Origin: Actinomycetota bacterium
Lineage (GTDB): Bacteria; Actinomycetota; Acidimicrobiia; Acidimicrobiales; Ilumatobacteraceae
Reading direction: 5' to 3'
Length of the DNA: 7,375 nucleotides
Assembly (NCBI GenBank): GCA_009703975.1
Contig: WLFB01000057.1
Span: 1-7,375, forward strand
The translations under genes were made by a program, and so were the position numbers. Under the pieces are notes generated by a model that worked only from the letters and a program-made list of their open reading frames with translations, did not search any database and had not been told where the DNA came from. Positions 6,810 through 7,375 of the stretch are shown piece by piece (position 1 is the first letter of the stretch; each line of letters starts with the position of its first letter).

Positions 6810-7375
6810 CGATCAACCTCACCAAGAACTGGATCAACTGAAGAAATAACGGCTACTGCATCAGCAATCAACCCGCCATGCATCATTAATGGCATTGACT
6901 GAATATTTACAAAACTTGGTGCACGCACGTGCATTCGATATGGAGTTGATGAGCCATCGCTGGCAATATAACAACCAATTTCGCCTCGTGGGCTTTCAAT
7001 TGCGACATATGCTTCACCTTCGGGCACTTTGAAACCTTCAGTGAAAATTTTGAAATGGTGAATCAAAGCTTCCATTGATTCGTCGATGCGTCCGCGAGGC
7101 GGTGGAGTTACTTTTTTATCCTGAATTCGATAATCGCCTTGTGGCATACGGTCCAAAATTTGTCGAACGATTCGCATTGACTCACGAATTTCATTGAGAC
7201 GAATTGAGTAGCGATCGAATGCATCGCCGTAACTGCCGACGATTACATCAAATTCAACTTCGTCATAATGCAAGTACGGCAAATCACGACGGAGATCCCA
7301 AGCCAAACCTGTGCTTCGTAATATTGGCCCGGTTGCACTTAATGCAATAGCTTCATCACGAGTAATCACGCCAAC
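6806..7375 (-). CDS. nuoD: NADH-quinone oxidoreductase subunit D, C-terminal part (start outside window)
   Basis: This is the 49-kDa-type subunit of the complex I peripheral arm. Together with NuoB and NuoH it forms the quinone-reduction cavity. The reading frame is open to the window edge, and 189 residues plus a TGA stop are visible, roughly the last half of a ~400-residue family. The first visible Met-like codon (GTG at 7369) is an internal Val, because the frame continues upstream as Val-Gly and matches the conserved interior of NuoD. Recognisable family motifs in order are TGPILRSTG followed by DLRRDLPY, GDAFDRYSIRLNEIRES, SPRGEIGCY, YRMHVRAPSFVN and the C-terminal DPVLGEVDR, which ends in the Arg typical of the family. 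The N-terminal half, with the quinone-contacting His and Tyr, is not in the window, so those residues cannot be checked. The stop overlaps the nuoE start by 4 bp (ATGA). The identification is very secure. Confidence 0.97.
   Translation of the reverse strand, partial: VGVITRDEAIALSATGPILRSTGLAWDLRRDLPYLHYDEVEFDVIVGSYGDAFDRYSIRLNEIRESMRIVRQILDRMPQGDYRIQDKKVTPPPRGRIDESMEALIHHFKIFTEGFKVPEGEAYVAIESPRGEIGCYIASDGSSTPYRMHVRAPSFVNIQSMPLMMHGGLIADAVAVISSVDPVLGEVDR
6817..6823 (-). promoter_or_regulatory. Ribosome binding site for nuoE
   Basis: On the minus strand this reads GGTGAGG, with its GAGG core 7 nt before the nuoE ATG. It lies inside the end of nuoD and is the best-spaced purine-rich site in the window. 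It supports the ATG at 6809 as the true start. Confidence 0.6.

Noticed and set aside
1..7375. Search by eye for CRISPR arrays, tRNAs, insertion sequences, terminators, riboswitches or a hidden accessory gene
   Set aside because: Coding is continuous with overlapping genes from end to end. I found no repeat-spacer pattern, transposase-like protein, strong hairpin with T-run or tRNA-like arm, and no room for an extra gene.

Overview
The whole window is one piece of a respiratory complex I operon (NADH:quinone oxidoreductase, type I NDH, EC 7.1.1.2). It is read entirely from the minus strand, so gene order runs from high to low coordinates: nuoD (3' part only), nuoE, nuoF, nuoG, nuoH, nuoI, nuoJ and the first four codons of nuoK. 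This is the classical bacterial order, with no gene missing, inserted or broken between nuoD and nuoK. nuoA-C and the rest of nuoD should lie beyond position 7375; the rest of nuoK and nuoL-N should lie below position 1.

Layout. 7375-6806: C-terminal 189 residues of NuoD, which forms part of the quinone cavity. 6809-6195 NuoE, 6198-4771 NuoF and 4774-2405 NuoG make up the NADH-dehydrogenase (N) module. It holds FMN, the NADH site and iron-sulfur clusters N1a, N3, N1b, N5, N4 and N7. 2408-1191 NuoH is the membrane anchor at the quinone entry. 1191-559 NuoI carries clusters N6a and N6b. 558-10 NuoJ and 13-1 NuoK begin the proton-translocating membrane arm. Electrons pass NADH -> FMN (NuoF) -> NuoG clusters -> NuoI clusters -> N2 (NuoB, outside the window) -> quinone, and this drives proton movement through NuoH/J/K and the antiporter-like subunits. 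All iron-sulfur ligands expected in these subunits are visible, so the enzyme looks functional.

There is no intergenic DNA. Every junction is an overlap or a direct abutment: ATGA 4-bp overlaps at D/E, E/F, F/G and J/K, GTGA at G/H, TAATG at H/I and TAAATG at I/J. No promoter, terminator, RNA gene, repeat array or mobile element is seen. Expression must come from a promoter upstream of the window, with translational coupling along the message.

Organism. Subunit features (NuoI with [17 protein letters not shown], NuoE with a C-terminal tail, NuoF with PPFFPAVNGLYG, a ~400-residue NuoH, NuoG keeping the N7 cysteines) read as Actinomycetota. Base composition looks AT-richer than in classical high-GC actinobacteria, judged by eye and from A/T-ending codons. 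A low-GC aquatic lineage, perhaps Acidimicrobiia, is a reasonable guess, but this is inference and was not tested by any search.

I do not see an undescribed system here. The most unusual feature is in NuoF, where the stretch before the last N3 cluster cysteine is about 20 residues longer than in textbook complexes and the motif around that cysteine has diverged.
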